Below the pieces are notes generated by a model, which was not told where the DNA came from, ran no database searches, and saw nothing but the letters and a program-made list of their open reading frames with translations. Of a DNA stretch of 64,000 nt, positions 27,697 to 36,432 are shown one piece after another. Each line of letters starts with the position of its first letter. The first letter of the stretch is position 1. The stretch lies in NCBI GenBank assembly GCA_947588685.1, contig CANPYM010000004.1, positions 1 to 64,000 on the forward strand, read 5' to 3'. Position numbers and translations under genes: made by a program. This DNA is from an uncultured Bacilli bacterium (GTDB taxonomy: Bacteria > Bacillota_I > Bacilli_A > RF39 > UBA660).

Positions 27697-28668
27697 ATGG
27701 ATTATAAAGTCATTATTAATCCTGAATTAGGTGGTAGTGAGGTAGGGATTAATTATGGTGGTGAGAAAGCAAAAGATTTTAACTTACGTTTTAGTAAACT
27801 ATTAAGTAATAAGCTTAAGGATATTGGTGTATCCAATCTTTTATTGCGTAATAATGATGTGAATATGACAAGTGAAGAGCGCATTAATTTGATTAAGGAA
27901 ATAGGAAGTACGCCGCTTGTTATTTCCAATGGCGTTAGTAATGATGGGAATCTTGAAATTATCTATCCCTTACGTAGTAATGATGTCTTAGCTAGCAGGT
28001 TAGCTAATAGCTTAGAAGAAAATGGTTTTATAGTTAATAAGTACTATCAAAGACGATCTAATAGTGTCCCTGTTAAAGATTATGAGGCTATTTTTAGAGA
28101 TAATGTTAACCCTAGTATTATTATTCGCTATGGCAATTTAAATGGCCGAATAAATGAGATTATTGACGTTATAGCGAATACCATCAAAAGCTATTTAGGA
28201 CTTGCTAACGACTATTATATTGTAAAAAAGGGTGACAATTTATATAGCATTGCTAGAAAATATAATACGACGGTTGATGTTATTAAAAAACTAAATAATT
28301 TAACGAATAATAATTTAAGTATCGGTCAAAGGCTAACTATAAAAGCTATACCAACAACTGATGATAGTAATACCTATTATATAGTTAAGAAAGGTGATAA
28401 CTTATATAGTATCGCTAGAAAGTACAATACGACGGTTGATGAAATCAAAAGACTAAATAATCTAACAAATAACAATTTAAGTATTGGTCAAAAATTAATA
28501 ATAAAAACAATTTCAATGACAACTGATTATTATATTGTAAAAAAAGGCGATACCTTATATGACATTGCAAGAAAATATAACACAACTATTGATAATATTA
28601 AAAGACTAAATAATCTAACAAACAACAATTTAAGTATCGGTCAAAGATTAGTTATAAAGGCGATATAA
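27697..28668 (+). CDS. Degenerate Amidase_3 domain with three LysM repeats
   Basis: 323 aa. Residues 1-165 follow the Amidase_3 fold, but the zinc and catalytic positions are lost: NPELGG replaces DPGHGG, KAKDFNL replaces EKDLNL, ISNGVSN replaces ISLHLNA and IIRYGN replaces LIELGF. Three LysM domains follow at about 175-220, 230-275 and 280-323 (YYIVKKGDNLYSIARKY). No signal peptide is visible. Start chosen at 27697 (AGGTGA upstream) over TTG 27664. It may bind but not cut peptidoglycan. Confidence 0.75.
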   Translation: MDYKVIINPELGGSEVGINYGGEKAKDFNLRFSKLLSNKLKDIGVSNLLLRNNDVNMTSEERINLIKEIGSTPLVISNGVSNDGNLEIIYPLRSNDVLASRLANSLEENGFIVNKYYQRRSNSVPVKDYEAIFRDNVNPSIIIRYGNLNGRINEIIDVIANTIKSYLGLANDYYIVKKGDNLYSIARKYNTTVDVIKKLNNLTNNNLSIGQRLTIKAIPTTDDSNTYYIVKKGDNLYSIARKYNTTVDEIKRLNNLTNNNLSIGQKLIIKTISMTTDYYIVKKGDTLYDIARKYNTTIDNIKRLNNLTNNNLSIGQRLVIKAI

Positions 28669-28772
28669 CCATCTGACAATGATAATATTTATTACACTAT
28701 TAAAAAGGGTAAAAAAATTTTATGAGTAGCAATGATAATTATTATGTCTAAATAAAAATGTCATCAAAATAT
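28669..28772 (+). pseudogene. Remnants of further LysM repeats behind the stop codon
   Basis: Directly after the TAA, in frame, the sequence reads PSDNDNIYYTIKKGKKIL then stop, the start of a fourth LysM (YYIVKKGDNLY in the intact copies). A second fragment, SSNDNYYV then stop, follows at about 28722. The ancestral protein probably had more repeats. Confidence 0.5.
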
Positions 28773-28882
28773 AAGATATTTTAAAAAATTGTCTTTTTGC
28801 ATGTTATAATTAACAGTAGAATGATGAAAATATCATAAGTAAATTAATGTACATATAAATCAAAATAGGCAAGGTGTTTATA

Positions 28883-29575
28883 GTGAAAAAATTAGAAACA
28901 AGTTTATGTAAAATAAATTATTCCGATAGTTTAGAAACTCTAGCCAAAGCGACTGTTCCTTTGCTTAATCAAAAAATGAAAGAATTTGAATCGCTTTTTG
29001 ATATTTCTAATCATGAACAAATAGTTGTTAATTATTTTGATAATACTGAAGAATTTAGAGAGTTTATCTATTCTATAAGAGGTGAAAGAGAGTCATTACC
29101 TAAATATGCTGAAGGAACTTATGATAATGGAATGGTAAATGCTTATATAAATCCTGAATTGCAATTAGAAAAATTGTATACTTCTAGTCATGAGTTATTT
29201 CATATTTTATATATGAAGTATATATTGAACAATGATTATTCAAAAAGAATCGTTTGGTATGATGAAGGTATGGCTCAACTTATGTCAGGAGAAAAAGATT
29301 CTCTAACTGATGATGCTTTTAAAGAGTTCTATTTTAATGTAAGAGAAAAAACAAAAATAATACCCCAGATGAATAGTTTAAATCATGGAAAGTCTTTTAT
29401 TAATGAAGATTACAATGGTTATGATTTAAGTTATTTATCTGTAAAATATTTATCAGAAATATTAAGTGATATACAATTTAAAAATTTAATGTCTGACTTT
29501 TCAAAAATTAATCAATTTGGTGATGATATAATTCATAAAATGTTTAGTTATTATGATGAAAAATTTAAAAACTGA
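28883..29575 (+). CDS. Putative zinc metallopeptidase (HExxH)
   Basis: 230 aa. HELFH near residue 105 (in SSHELFHILYM) and, about 30 residues later, WYDEGMAQ with a Glu fit the gluzincin pattern HExxH plus downstream Glu, as in M1-like and DUF2268-like peptidases. No signal peptide, so it is probably intracellular. A GTG at 28874 is in frame, but AAGGTG at 28871-28876 serves the GTG at 28883. The coding sequence is very A/T-rich. It lies alone between the LysM gene and the mini-SepF operon; the substrate is unknown. Confidence 0.65.
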   Translation: MKKLETSLCKINYSDSLETLAKATVPLLNQKMKEFESLFDISNHEQIVVNYFDNTEEFREFIYSIRGERESLPKYAEGTYDNGMVNAYINPELQLEKLYTSSHELFHILYMKYILNNDYSKRIVWYDEGMAQLMSGEKDSLTDDAFKEFYFNVREKTKIIPQMNSLNHGKSFINEDYNGYDLSYLSVKYLSEILSDIQFKNLMSDFSKINQFGDDIIHKMFSYYDEKFKN

Positions 29576-29846
29576 TTTGGTAAAAAATAGATATAAATTT
29601 AATCATCCTATAAAGTCAGTAGAAGCTATAAATATCTTTAAATTAATATATTTATAAGTTTTATAGGATGATAGGTAAAACTTTCCGTGCTTTATGACTC
29701 GACTCACCTTTTTGATGGTATTATCATATAGCTCGTTAAAAAAGATGAATGAATAATCTATTTAATAATTTATTAAGTGTTGGATGACGTTTGATTATAA
29801 AAATGAAAAAGTAATACGCATTTAGGTAAAATACGTATTACTTTTA
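29576..29846. other. Intergenic stretch with two long inverted repeats
   Basis: No gene is seen in this gap. It holds a perfect 13-bp inverted repeat ATCATCCTATAAA (29602-29614) / TTTATAGGATGAT (29660-29672), then a perfect 12-bp stem AAAAGTAATACG (29807-29818) / CGTATTACTTTT (29834-29845). The latter ends in T-rich sequence and could terminate transcription just before the next promoter. Confidence 0.55.
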
Positions 29847-29875
29847 TTGAATTTGAGTAAAATACAGTTTACAAT
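29847..29875 (+). promoter_or_regulatory. Promoter of the four-gene mini-SepF operon
   Basis: TTGAAT (29847-29852), 17-bp spacer, TACAAT (29870-29875), 24 nt before the first start codon. Confidence 0.55.
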
Positions 29876-29898
29876 GTATTTAGAGAGGAGAAATGGAA

Positions 29899-31215
29899 AT
29901 GAAAAAGGAAAACATTTATTCTAATGATAATTTGGAAGCTTTGGTACTTGACCTAATTAAGTATTTATATAAAACAAAGGATTATAATAAAAATCGACTA
30001 TCTAATAATGTCATAATTTATAGTATGAATAAGGCTTATTATATAGGTGGTGAAAAGGCTAACTATAAATTAGGTAGTATTCCTGTTTTTATTGAAGAAA
30101 ACATGAAAATAGAAGATTATTTTGATTATTATTATCCTAATACATTAGCTTTATCAATGGACTCTACTCTTAGTGAATATTTATATAATTATGATGTTCC
30201 GAACTGTGAAGAAGTGGCAGACAAAATAAGTCAAATATTTAATAAGCATGGTTTTTATTATAACTTTGGTTCTAATTGGTATTTATATGCCGTACCTTTA
30301 AAAAAAGATGATAACAAAATAACTGCTGTTTACGATTTTACTGATGATACTTTAGGTAGTAGCAAAATAAATCCGACAAATTATGAAGAATATGAAAAAG
30401 CAAAAGGTTTAGAAAGATATTTAATGTATAGATTATCATCTAACTCAGGAAAAGATCCGGATAATCATAGTATAAAACTTAAACTTTTTTATCGCACAAA
30501 ATATTCTAAATATGCTAAAAGCGATTTAAAAGATATTTATTCCGATACTATGACTAGCGCTCAAACTCTTCTTTCGGCTTTTTATATAAAAGAAGCTCCT
30601 GAGGAATGGAAGCATTTTAAAGAAGTATTTTGTCCAAAAGCTAAAGGGCTGAGTGCTGTTGCTATGAGTAACATTTTAACTAAAATAGATGAATTCCCAA
30701 AGTTTAAGGAGATATTTGTTTCTACAACTAAAAAATATGTTAATGTTAGGGAGTTTATCAACTTATATCATACTATCGGTAATTATATACCCGTAGCTAA
30801 ATATTTTAACTCTAATAGAAGTGGTGCTGGAGCAAGTGCTATGCATGATATGTGGGATTTGACTTTGACGAAAATATTTAATTACTATCAGTTAATGAAA
30901 GTAAACAAAGTTGAAGCAGCTAATTATTCATTACAAGAATTATTACATTTAAAAAAGATGGATAAAAAAAGTAGAGAAATATTACAAAGTACTAAAGATT
31001 GGTTGGATTCATACCAAAGTTGGAAAAACTTTATTAAAGAAAATTATCTTCAGGATTATGTTGATATCAACACTAAAAATTGGAACATAATTTCAGAGTT
31101 TACAAGTATTCATGATTGGGACAACCCTTATGAGATAGAAGATTATCTAGCTTATTTTAAACTTCTCGTCGAAACAATTGAAAAAAGAGCTGACCGAATA
31201 CTTAAAGGGGAATAA
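29899..31215 (+). CDS. Hypothetical protein, first gene of the mini-SepF operon
   Basis: 438 aa, not recognised. Soluble, rich in Tyr, Lys and Asn, no signal peptide. Features include NFGSNWYLYAVPLKKDDNK at about 120-138 and a conserved-looking GAGASAMHDMWDLTLTKIFNYY near residue 315. An in-frame ATG at 29893 is only 2 nt from AGGAG, so the ATG at 29899 (8 nt) is preferred. The next gene begins 2 nt after the stop, so the two are surely co-translated. Confidence 0.7.
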   Translation: MKKENIYSNDNLEALVLDLIKYLYKTKDYNKNRLSNNVIIYSMNKAYYIGGEKANYKLGSIPVFIEENMKIEDYFDYYYPNTLALSMDSTLSEYLYNYDVPNCEEVADKISQIFNKHGFYYNFGSNWYLYAVPLKKDDNKITAVYDFTDDTLGSSKINPTNYEEYEKAKGLERYLMYRLSSNSGKDPDNHSIKLKLFYRTKYSKYAKSDLKDIYSDTMTSAQTLLSAFYIKEAPEEWKHFKEVFCPKAKGLSAVAMSNILTKIDEFPKFKEIFVSTTKKYVNVREFINLYHTIGNYIPVAKYFNSNRSGAGASAMHDMWDLTLTKIFNYYQLMKVNKVEAANYSLQELLHLKKMDKKSREILQSTKDWLDSYQSWKNFIKENYLQDYVDINTKNWNIISEFTSIHDWDNPYEIEDYLAYFKLLVETIEKRADRILKGE

Positions 31216-31217
31216 TA

Positions 31218-31904
31218 ATGAATAATAGTGAGTTATCTTATAAATTAAAATATATTTTAAAAGAGCTTGGTATGAACAAGAAAGAGTTCTTAGAAGCGTG
31301 TAAAGTTTTTAATCCATCTATTTCTAAACCTACTATTTTGAATGCTATTAACGGGAGAAACACCATAACGCCAACGATTGAAACATTAAGTACTATTATT
31401 AAGGTATGTCAAACGTCAAATAACAAGAAATTAGAACATATTTCTTATGACTTTTTATTAAATGATAATATTCAAGAGGTTGAAGCTAATACCGTTCAAC
31501 TATATCAAGAAATAGGATTATCTCTTGATGTTATAAAAAAACTAAAGCAATATAATCATCCCTTTTATTATAATTATGGCAATATCATAAACTATTACTT
31601 ATATCATTTACCAACTAATTATTTTAAATATCTAGAATATTTAAAAATCACTGATGATATTTCTAAAGAACTAAAAAAAGATCATTATGATGTAAAGAAA
31701 GTATTAAAATGCTTTAATAATGATGCTTATCTAGAATATCTTTCCCGAAATTTTAAAAACATCTATACCATTTATTTAGTTATAAAAAATAATAATGATT
31801 TTGATAAGCCTGAAGTATTAGATTTATTAGATATAGTTAGTAGTAATATAAAATATAAATTATTAGAAATAAATAGAAAGTTATATGAGGAGATGGAAAA
31901 ATGA
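31218..31904 (+). CDS. XRE-type helix-turn-helix regulator with unknown C-terminal domain
   Basis: 228 aa. Residues 5-70 form a Cro/CI-like HTH: LKELGMNKKEFLEACKVF, then SKPTILNAINGRNTITPTIETLSTII. The C-terminal 150 residues are helical and unrecognised. It could repress its own operon or act as the DNA- or protein-sensing part of a module with its neighbours. Its stop overlaps the mini-SepF start as ATGA. Confidence 0.7.
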   Translation: MNNSELSYKLKYILKELGMNKKEFLEACKVFNPSISKPTILNAINGRNTITPTIETLSTIIKVCQTSNNKKLEHISYDFLLNDNIQEVEANTVQLYQEIGLSLDVIKKLKQYNHPFYYNYGNIINYYLYHLPTNYFKYLEYLKITDDISKELKKDHYDVKKVLKCFNNDAYLEYLSRNFKNIYTIYLVIKNNNDFDKPEVLDLLDIVSSNIKYKLLEINRKLYEEMEK

Positions 31905-32104
31905 AAATAGAATTAGAAAAATATAGTGATATTGAAAAATTAAGAAATAATTTAGATAAGAATTGTACCATTAATTTATCCCATTGCCATCCCAAAGTTA
32001 AACTTAGAATCATTGACTTTTTAAGTGGCCTAGTATTTTTCAAAGGAATGCTAAAAAAGATAAATAAGGATGAGTATCAAATTACAATGTCAGAGGAAAT
32101 GTAA
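31901..32104 (+). CDS. Free-standing mini-SepF (SepF core domain only)
   Basis: 67 aa. Residues 20-64 align with the SepF core of the chromosomal SepF encoded at 46651: INLSHCHPKVKLRIIDFLSG here, [20 protein letters not shown] there. The membrane-binding N-terminal helix and linker of SepF are absent. SepF dimers bind the FtsZ C-terminus, so this fragment might bind FtsZ or native SepF without tethering it to the membrane; that is inference. Good AGGAGATGG site. Co-translated with the XRE gene. Confidence 0.7.
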   Translation: MKIELEKYSDIEKLRNNLDKNCTINLSHCHPKVKLRIIDFLSGLVFFKGMLKKINKDEYQITMSEEM

Positions 32105-32133
32105 TTTACTTTATCTAAAGATGTAGGTAAAAA

Positions 32134-33144
32134 ATGGCAGAATTAATAGTCAGAAATAAAAGAGTTGTCAGTGAATATTTTAATATTCCATTAGAAGATA
32201 AAGAAGATTTATTTAACCGGGCTGAGAAAAATATAAAAGAGTTTATTAAAACATATCAGAATATTTTATTTAATAATAATTATGATAAATTGAAAGAGTT
32301 TACTAAGCAAACGGGTCTTAGTATACTTAGAGTATATCATTATAAGGATAGTTATAATGTTTTATATTTAGATGAACGAGGTATGGTATCCAAATGGGAA
32401 AATGATCATCATCTTTTAAGTGATAAAGATTATGTCTTTAAACATCATTTGACGGTTCATATTTATCTAGATAAAGTAACAATCGAAAATAATTGTGTTT
32501 ATGGTTTTGTAAATGATAAAAAGCAATTGATTTATCGAGAAGCTAAAGAGTATAACAAAGTTAATGATGAAGAAAAATCTATTCGAAAACATATTAACCA
32601 AGATTATTTATTAACTGAAGGCCAGATAAAAAAAGGATTAAAGCTGCTTTCAAAACAGGGATTACCAAAATTAGCTATCAAAGAAATAAAACAAATTATG
32701 TGTGTTTATCCTTTCTATGACATACTGATTCTCAAAAAAGATGGCAACCTTTTTGTTAATGGTCAACTATACGCTAAAAAGGTAAGGGAATTATGTTGCC
32801 TAACTTCCTATCGTACTTATATAATATTTGATGATGATAGTGTAGAACTTTATACTTGCCCTTTCATTAGTTCGGCTTCACCAACTATCAAAGCTATTAA
32901 AACGTCATCTATCAATGAATCTTTCTTAGCAAGTCTTACTAGTGATAAAGATTTATTCATAAGTACAATAGGCAGTGATAATTGCTCAAGTGATTTTGAT
33001 TGTGATAGTTGCATTGATTTTTATTTATCAAATGTTGATGATTTTTCTTATACTTATGATATTGATAATAAAGTGTCGACTTTAAACTTAATCGTTGGTG
33101 ATAAAAAAATATTATTACCATTATATATAACAATTCGTAAGTAA
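32134..33144 (+). CDS. Hypothetical protein, last gene of the mini-SepF operon
   Basis: 336 aa, not recognised. An N-terminal helical region, a middle segment LTEGQIKKGLKLLSKQGLPKLAIKEIKQI, and a C-terminal strand-rich half (DILILKKDGNLFVNGQLYAKKV, repeated VYGFVND-like turns) with a C-S-S-D-F-D-C-D-S-C cluster near residue 290. No membrane segments. It starts 29 nt behind mini-SepF and ends at a bidirectional terminator. Confidence 0.65.
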   Translation: MAELIVRNKRVVSEYFNIPLEDKEDLFNRAEKNIKEFIKTYQNILFNNNYDKLKEFTKQTGLSILRVYHYKDSYNVLYLDERGMVSKWENDHHLLSDKDYVFKHHLTVHIYLDKVTIENNCVYGFVNDKKQLIYREAKEYNKVNDEEKSIRKHINQDYLLTEGQIKKGLKLLSKQGLPKLAIKEIKQIMCVYPFYDILILKKDGNLFVNGQLYAKKVRELCCLTSYRTYIIFDDDSVELYTCPFISSASPTIKAIKTSSINESFLASLTSDKDLFISTIGSDNCSSDFDCDSCIDFYLSNVDDFSYTYDIDNKVSTLNLIVGDKKILLPLYITIRK

Positions 33145-33181
33145 AATTTTACTAATTTTGAAGCTATTTTCAACTTCACTA

Positions 33182-33213
33182 AAAAAACAATACTCAATGT
33201 ATTGCTTTTTTTT
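33182..33213. terminator. Bidirectional terminator
   Basis: CAATAC (33188-33193) / GTATTG (33199-33204) stem, flanked by A7 on one side and T8 on the other. It serves the mini-SepF operon and the convergent ATP-grasp gene. Confidence 0.75.
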
Positions 33214-34222
33214 GATTAAAAGTATCTTTTTTCCTTTCTTCAACTTCCCTAAAGCGTGGTAATAATCCATAATTGTCGTCACGATGTGGTGGTAATTGAT
33301 AGATATCATGACCAGGGTATTCATTAGCTTCAATGAAGAAACATTTATCTTCGCCAACGCAGACATCCCAGCCGATATACCCAACTTCGGGAACAACTAA
33401 AGCAGCTTCCTCACAAAGCTTTTTTACTTCATCCCAATGTGGTATTTTAAGACCAACAAACTCTTTATTAGTTAAAGGATGCTTAGTATATAAGTTTTTC
33501 TTTTTATCAATAGCTGGATATTTAATAATACCATCATCGATATCGATGGGAGCAGCTACACCTTCATGGTTAAAGTTATCAACATTATTATGATTCATAC
33601 CAACTCTAATAAAAGCTGCTACAACTTCACCAAGTAACGTAACAACACGAAGGGTATTGATGGAATCAGGGTGTAATTCGGTTAGTTCTTTACATTGGAA
33701 AGCTTGCTCTTCAATAAGGGTTTGACCATTGTTAACTAACTCATCAAATAAGTGATCTAAATCTTTATCTTTGACATTTATTTTAACAATTCCTTTTCCT
33801 TGCATACCACTTTGGGGTTTAGCGAAGATTACTTCATGTTTAGCGCAAAAAGCTTTAAACTCACGTTTATTAGAATTATTTAAATCTAACCATTCACGAT
33901 TAATATATTTACTAAACTTTTTATGGAATTCAACTTTATCAACAAAATATTTTAAATAAGCAGGATCATTATAGTTTTTAACAAACTCATTATTTCGGCC
34001 TCTTGTTATGACGGTTTTTCTTTCTTCATCGTTCATTTTATACATCTCGAAAAGATTATAATCGACATATCCAGCTTGGTATTTTAACCCACAGCGGATA
34101 ATATCAAAAAAGACATAAAGAGAACTTTTGCCCGTCTTTTTATGAACTTCTTTAACCATTTTGAAAAAGCCTTTATAATTCATCCCAAAAATTCTTTGAA
34201 TTAAATATTTGATTTTTCGCAT
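33194..34222 (-). CDS. ATP-grasp protein, sugar-transfer-associated type
   Basis: 342 aa. ATP-grasp motifs: IFAKPQSGMQGKGIVKI (nucleotide-binding loop), LIEEQAFQC, SINTLRVVTLL, and the metal-binding IGWDVCVGEDKCFFIEANEYPGHD near the C-terminus. This matches the family associated with sugar-transfer and cell-surface polysaccharide genes, which ligates a carboxylate to an amine or hydroxyl. No partner gene is adjacent. The C-terminal codons overlap the terminator. Confidence 0.82.
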   Translation of the reverse strand: MRKIKYLIQRIFGMNYKGFFKMVKEVHKKTGKSSLYVFFDIIRCGLKYQAGYVDYNLFEMYKMNDEERKTVITRGRNNEFVKNYNDPAYLKYFVDKVEFHKKFSKYINREWLDLNNSNKREFKAFCAKHEVIFAKPQSGMQGKGIVKINVKDKDLDHLFDELVNNGQTLIEEQAFQCKELTELHPDSINTLRVVTLLGEVVAAFIRVGMNHNNVDNFNHEGVAAPIDIDDGIIKYPAIDKKKNLYTKHPLTNKEFVGLKIPHWDEVKKLCEEAALVVPEVGYIGWDVCVGEDKCFFIEANEYPGHDIYQLPPHRDDNYGLLPRFREVEERKKDTFNQKKAIH

Positions 34223-34270
34223 TTCACATCACAAGTCAATTATACCATACCTTAATAGTTGGAACAATAA

Positions 34271-34305
34271 AAAATAAAATTAGTTCAAAAGACTAATTTT
34301 ATTTT
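34271..34305 (-). terminator. Terminator at the end of the HEPN gene
   Basis: Perfect 14-bp stem AAAATAAAATTAGT / ACTAATTTTATTTT, overlapping the last codons of the minus-strand gene. The minus-strand T tract corresponds to the A-rich 34260-34274. Confidence 0.65.
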
Positions 34306-34885
34306 CTTTTTTTATAATTCGAACTTGTTTATCAAGATAGCGAGCTAGTTGCATACCATTTTCAACTTTTTCTTTCAAATTAGCATAGACACTATCAATA
34401 TTTTTATGCATTAAAGCATGAATGATATTGTTTCTAAAAACACACCATGTTTTAACTTCATCTAACACACTAAGAAAAGAGTCGATATCTAAATCGTTTA
34501 AGGCACATTTTAAATCGTCAGCATAATTTTGATTATCCATTGTTAAAATAGAATTATTTCGTTTGGCCCATTTTAGTAATGATTCAATGAGCTTTCTTTT
34601 GTCAGCTATTTTTTCAATATCGACTTCATACCGATAATTTCGATTGTAACAACTATAAATAGTTTTTAGTGTTCTTTTTGTTTTATTAACATCTAGAAAA
34701 GTTGATTCCATACTCTTAATTGCATTGATATGATATAAAAAGGAAGTTAAACGATCTTCCATCATTGCATAAATGATGATTATAGCTTCAAAGTAAAACT
34801 CATTTTCCATCGCTAAATTGTACTTGGTTAGATGCTCTTTATATGTTCGATATTTTTCATGATTGTTAATAACTGACTTGACCAT
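34280..34885 (-). CDS. HEPN-like protein (putative ribonuclease toxin)
   Basis: 201 aa, all-helical. The first third (FYFEAIIIIYAMMEDRLTSFL) looks like the first HEPN helix pair, and FRNNIIHALMH near residue 153 supplies the Rx4H motif RNNIIH. Many HEPN proteins with this motif are RNases in toxin-antitoxin or abortive-infection systems. No MNT-type antitoxin adjoins. Alternative: a non-catalytic HEPN scaffold. GAGGG precedes the ATG. Confidence 0.55.
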   Translation of the reverse strand: MVKSVINNHEKYRTYKEHLTKYNLAMENEFYFEAIIIIYAMMEDRLTSFLYHINAIKSMESTFLDVNKTKRTLKTIYSCYNRNYRYEVDIEKIADKRKLIESLLKWAKRNNSILTMDNQNYADDLKCALNDLDIDSFLSVLDEVKTWCVFRNNIIHALMHKNIDSVYANLKEKVENGMQLARYLDKQVRIIKKENKISLLN

Positions 34886-34945
34886 ATCATAATCCCTCTT
34901 TTTTAATTATAGCTATTATTGTAAATAACGTCAATTAAATATTTG

Positions 34946-34975
34946 TTGTTAAAATGTTAAGAAATCTAGTATAAT
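34946..34975 (+). promoter_or_regulatory. Promoter of the MFS transporter gene, with long leader
   Basis: TTGTTA (34946-34951), 18-bp spacer, TATAAT (34970-34975). Transcription would start near 34982, leaving a leader of about 195 nt before the transporter. In the leader only a 16-codon frame at 35000-35050 without a ribosome site is seen. Confidence 0.5.
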
Positions 34976-35176
34976 GAAATTAGAAATAAATGAACTCATA
35001 TGATGGCATTATTAATAGTGCACATCGTTGATAGTTTATCAAGCAAGTAACCTTTAGTAATAACATACAAAAGTAATATTTTATGAAAATTACCAATGAT
35101 AATAGGCTTTACTATATTATTGACAGTAAATAAATGACTAATCATTTAAGGAATTAGTTTTCTAGTAGGTGAACAA

Positions 35177-36418
35177 ATGGAAAAAAGTAAGAAGATGAAC
35201 AAGTTTATTAAAATCTTTCCTTGGTTTTCAGGTCTATCAAAAGATTTATTATTTTGGGTAGCCATTAACACTCTTTTCTTAACCGTCGTAAAAAAATTAA
35301 CTATTTCACAAATTGTATCTTTAACACCTATTTCTTTGATTGCCTGTATTGTTTTGCAGATTCCGTTACTTAAAATTATTAAAAAAATTGGCAATACTAC
35401 TGCTGTTAGGGTAGGAACTTTTTTATTTTTATTGTCTAGTATTTTACTTACTTTTGGTAATTGTTATATAGTTATTTTAATTGGGAAAGTAGTATATGAG
35501 ATAGCTTTTACATTTAAAAATATGGCTAATGCCATACTTGAAAACAATCTAAGATTACAGAATCGTGATGATGATTTTATAATGCTTAGTACTAAAGCTA
35601 ATACTATTTATTCGATAATTACGATGTTGATTTCATTAGTGGCCAGCATAATGTTTAATATAAATCATTATTTACCAATGCTGGGATGTATCTTTTTCTG
35701 TCTATTATGTTTCATATTATCATTTTATATGGTTGATTATTCCAACTTAGAAATAGCAAAAAATGATAGAAAAATTAAGCCTCGTATAGTTAAGTATAGT
35801 ACCATTATTTTATTAATAATTTTATCATATGGATTGTTTTATCCGGTTGTGGCTTCCGGTCAACTTAACGGGCAACTATTTATTCAACAAGAACTATTAG
35901 ATAATTATAAAGTTAATCCAGCAGCTTTAATAATTGGCGTAATTTTATTCATATCCAGAGTTATTAGAGTAATATCTAATGTTTTATTTAATCGAGCTAA
36001 TAAAAAATATCAAGATAGAATAGGTGTTATTTTTCCATGCTTATTATTTGCAGCTCTTTTCCTAATGATTGCTGGTTCTTTTATATCTTCATCAATTGTG
36101 ATTAAAATTTTAGCTATGAGTTTGGGATTTATCATTATGTTATTTATTCGCGATCCGTTTGAAGTATACATTCAAAATTTGCTTTTATCACAATCTTCAA
36201 AGGATGAACAACAAACTTTATTGACTATTTTAGATTTGGCTAAAAAAATTGTTCGAGCTATTATTGATTTAAGTTTTGCTGTTATCTTAATTGGACATCA
36301 ATTATTAAGTGTTATGATTATATTATTAGCTTTATCGTTTGTAGAAATAGTTGTTGGCTTCATCTTATATAGATATCTTATGAAAGATAAGCTAAAAGCC
36401 ACTGTTAGTGAATATTGA
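35177..36418 (+). CDS. Major facilitator superfamily transporter
   Basis: 413 aa with about 11-12 hydrophobic segments and a central cytoplasmic loop near residues 185-210 (basic, KNDRKIKPRIVKY). No family-specific motif gives the substrate. An AGGTGA site precedes the ATG at 35177. Next come a tiny reading frame and the ASCH gene in the same direction, leading into cas9. Confidence 0.75.
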   Translation: MEKSKKMNKFIKIFPWFSGLSKDLLFWVAINTLFLTVVKKLTISQIVSLTPISLIACIVLQIPLLKIIKKIGNTTAVRVGTFLFLLSSILLTFGNCYIVILIGKVVYEIAFTFKNMANAILENNLRLQNRDDDFIMLSTKANTIYSIITMLISLVASIMFNINHYLPMLGCIFFCLLCFILSFYMVDYSNLEIAKNDRKIKPRIVKYSTIILLIILSYGLFYPVVASGQLNGQLFIQQELLDNYKVNPAALIIGVILFISRVIRVISNVLFNRANKKYQDRIGVIFPCLLFAALFLMIAGSFISSSIVIKILAMSLGFIIMLFIRDPFEVYIQNLLLSQSSKDEQQTLLTILDLAKKIVRAIIDLSFAVILIGHQLLSVMIILLALSFVEIVVGFILYRYLMKDKLKATVSEY

Positions 36419-36432
36419 AGGGGGTAATATCT

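Noticed and set aside
33121-33396. Minus-strand 91-codon frame
   Set aside because: Shadow in another frame of the ATP-grasp gene, crossing its terminator.
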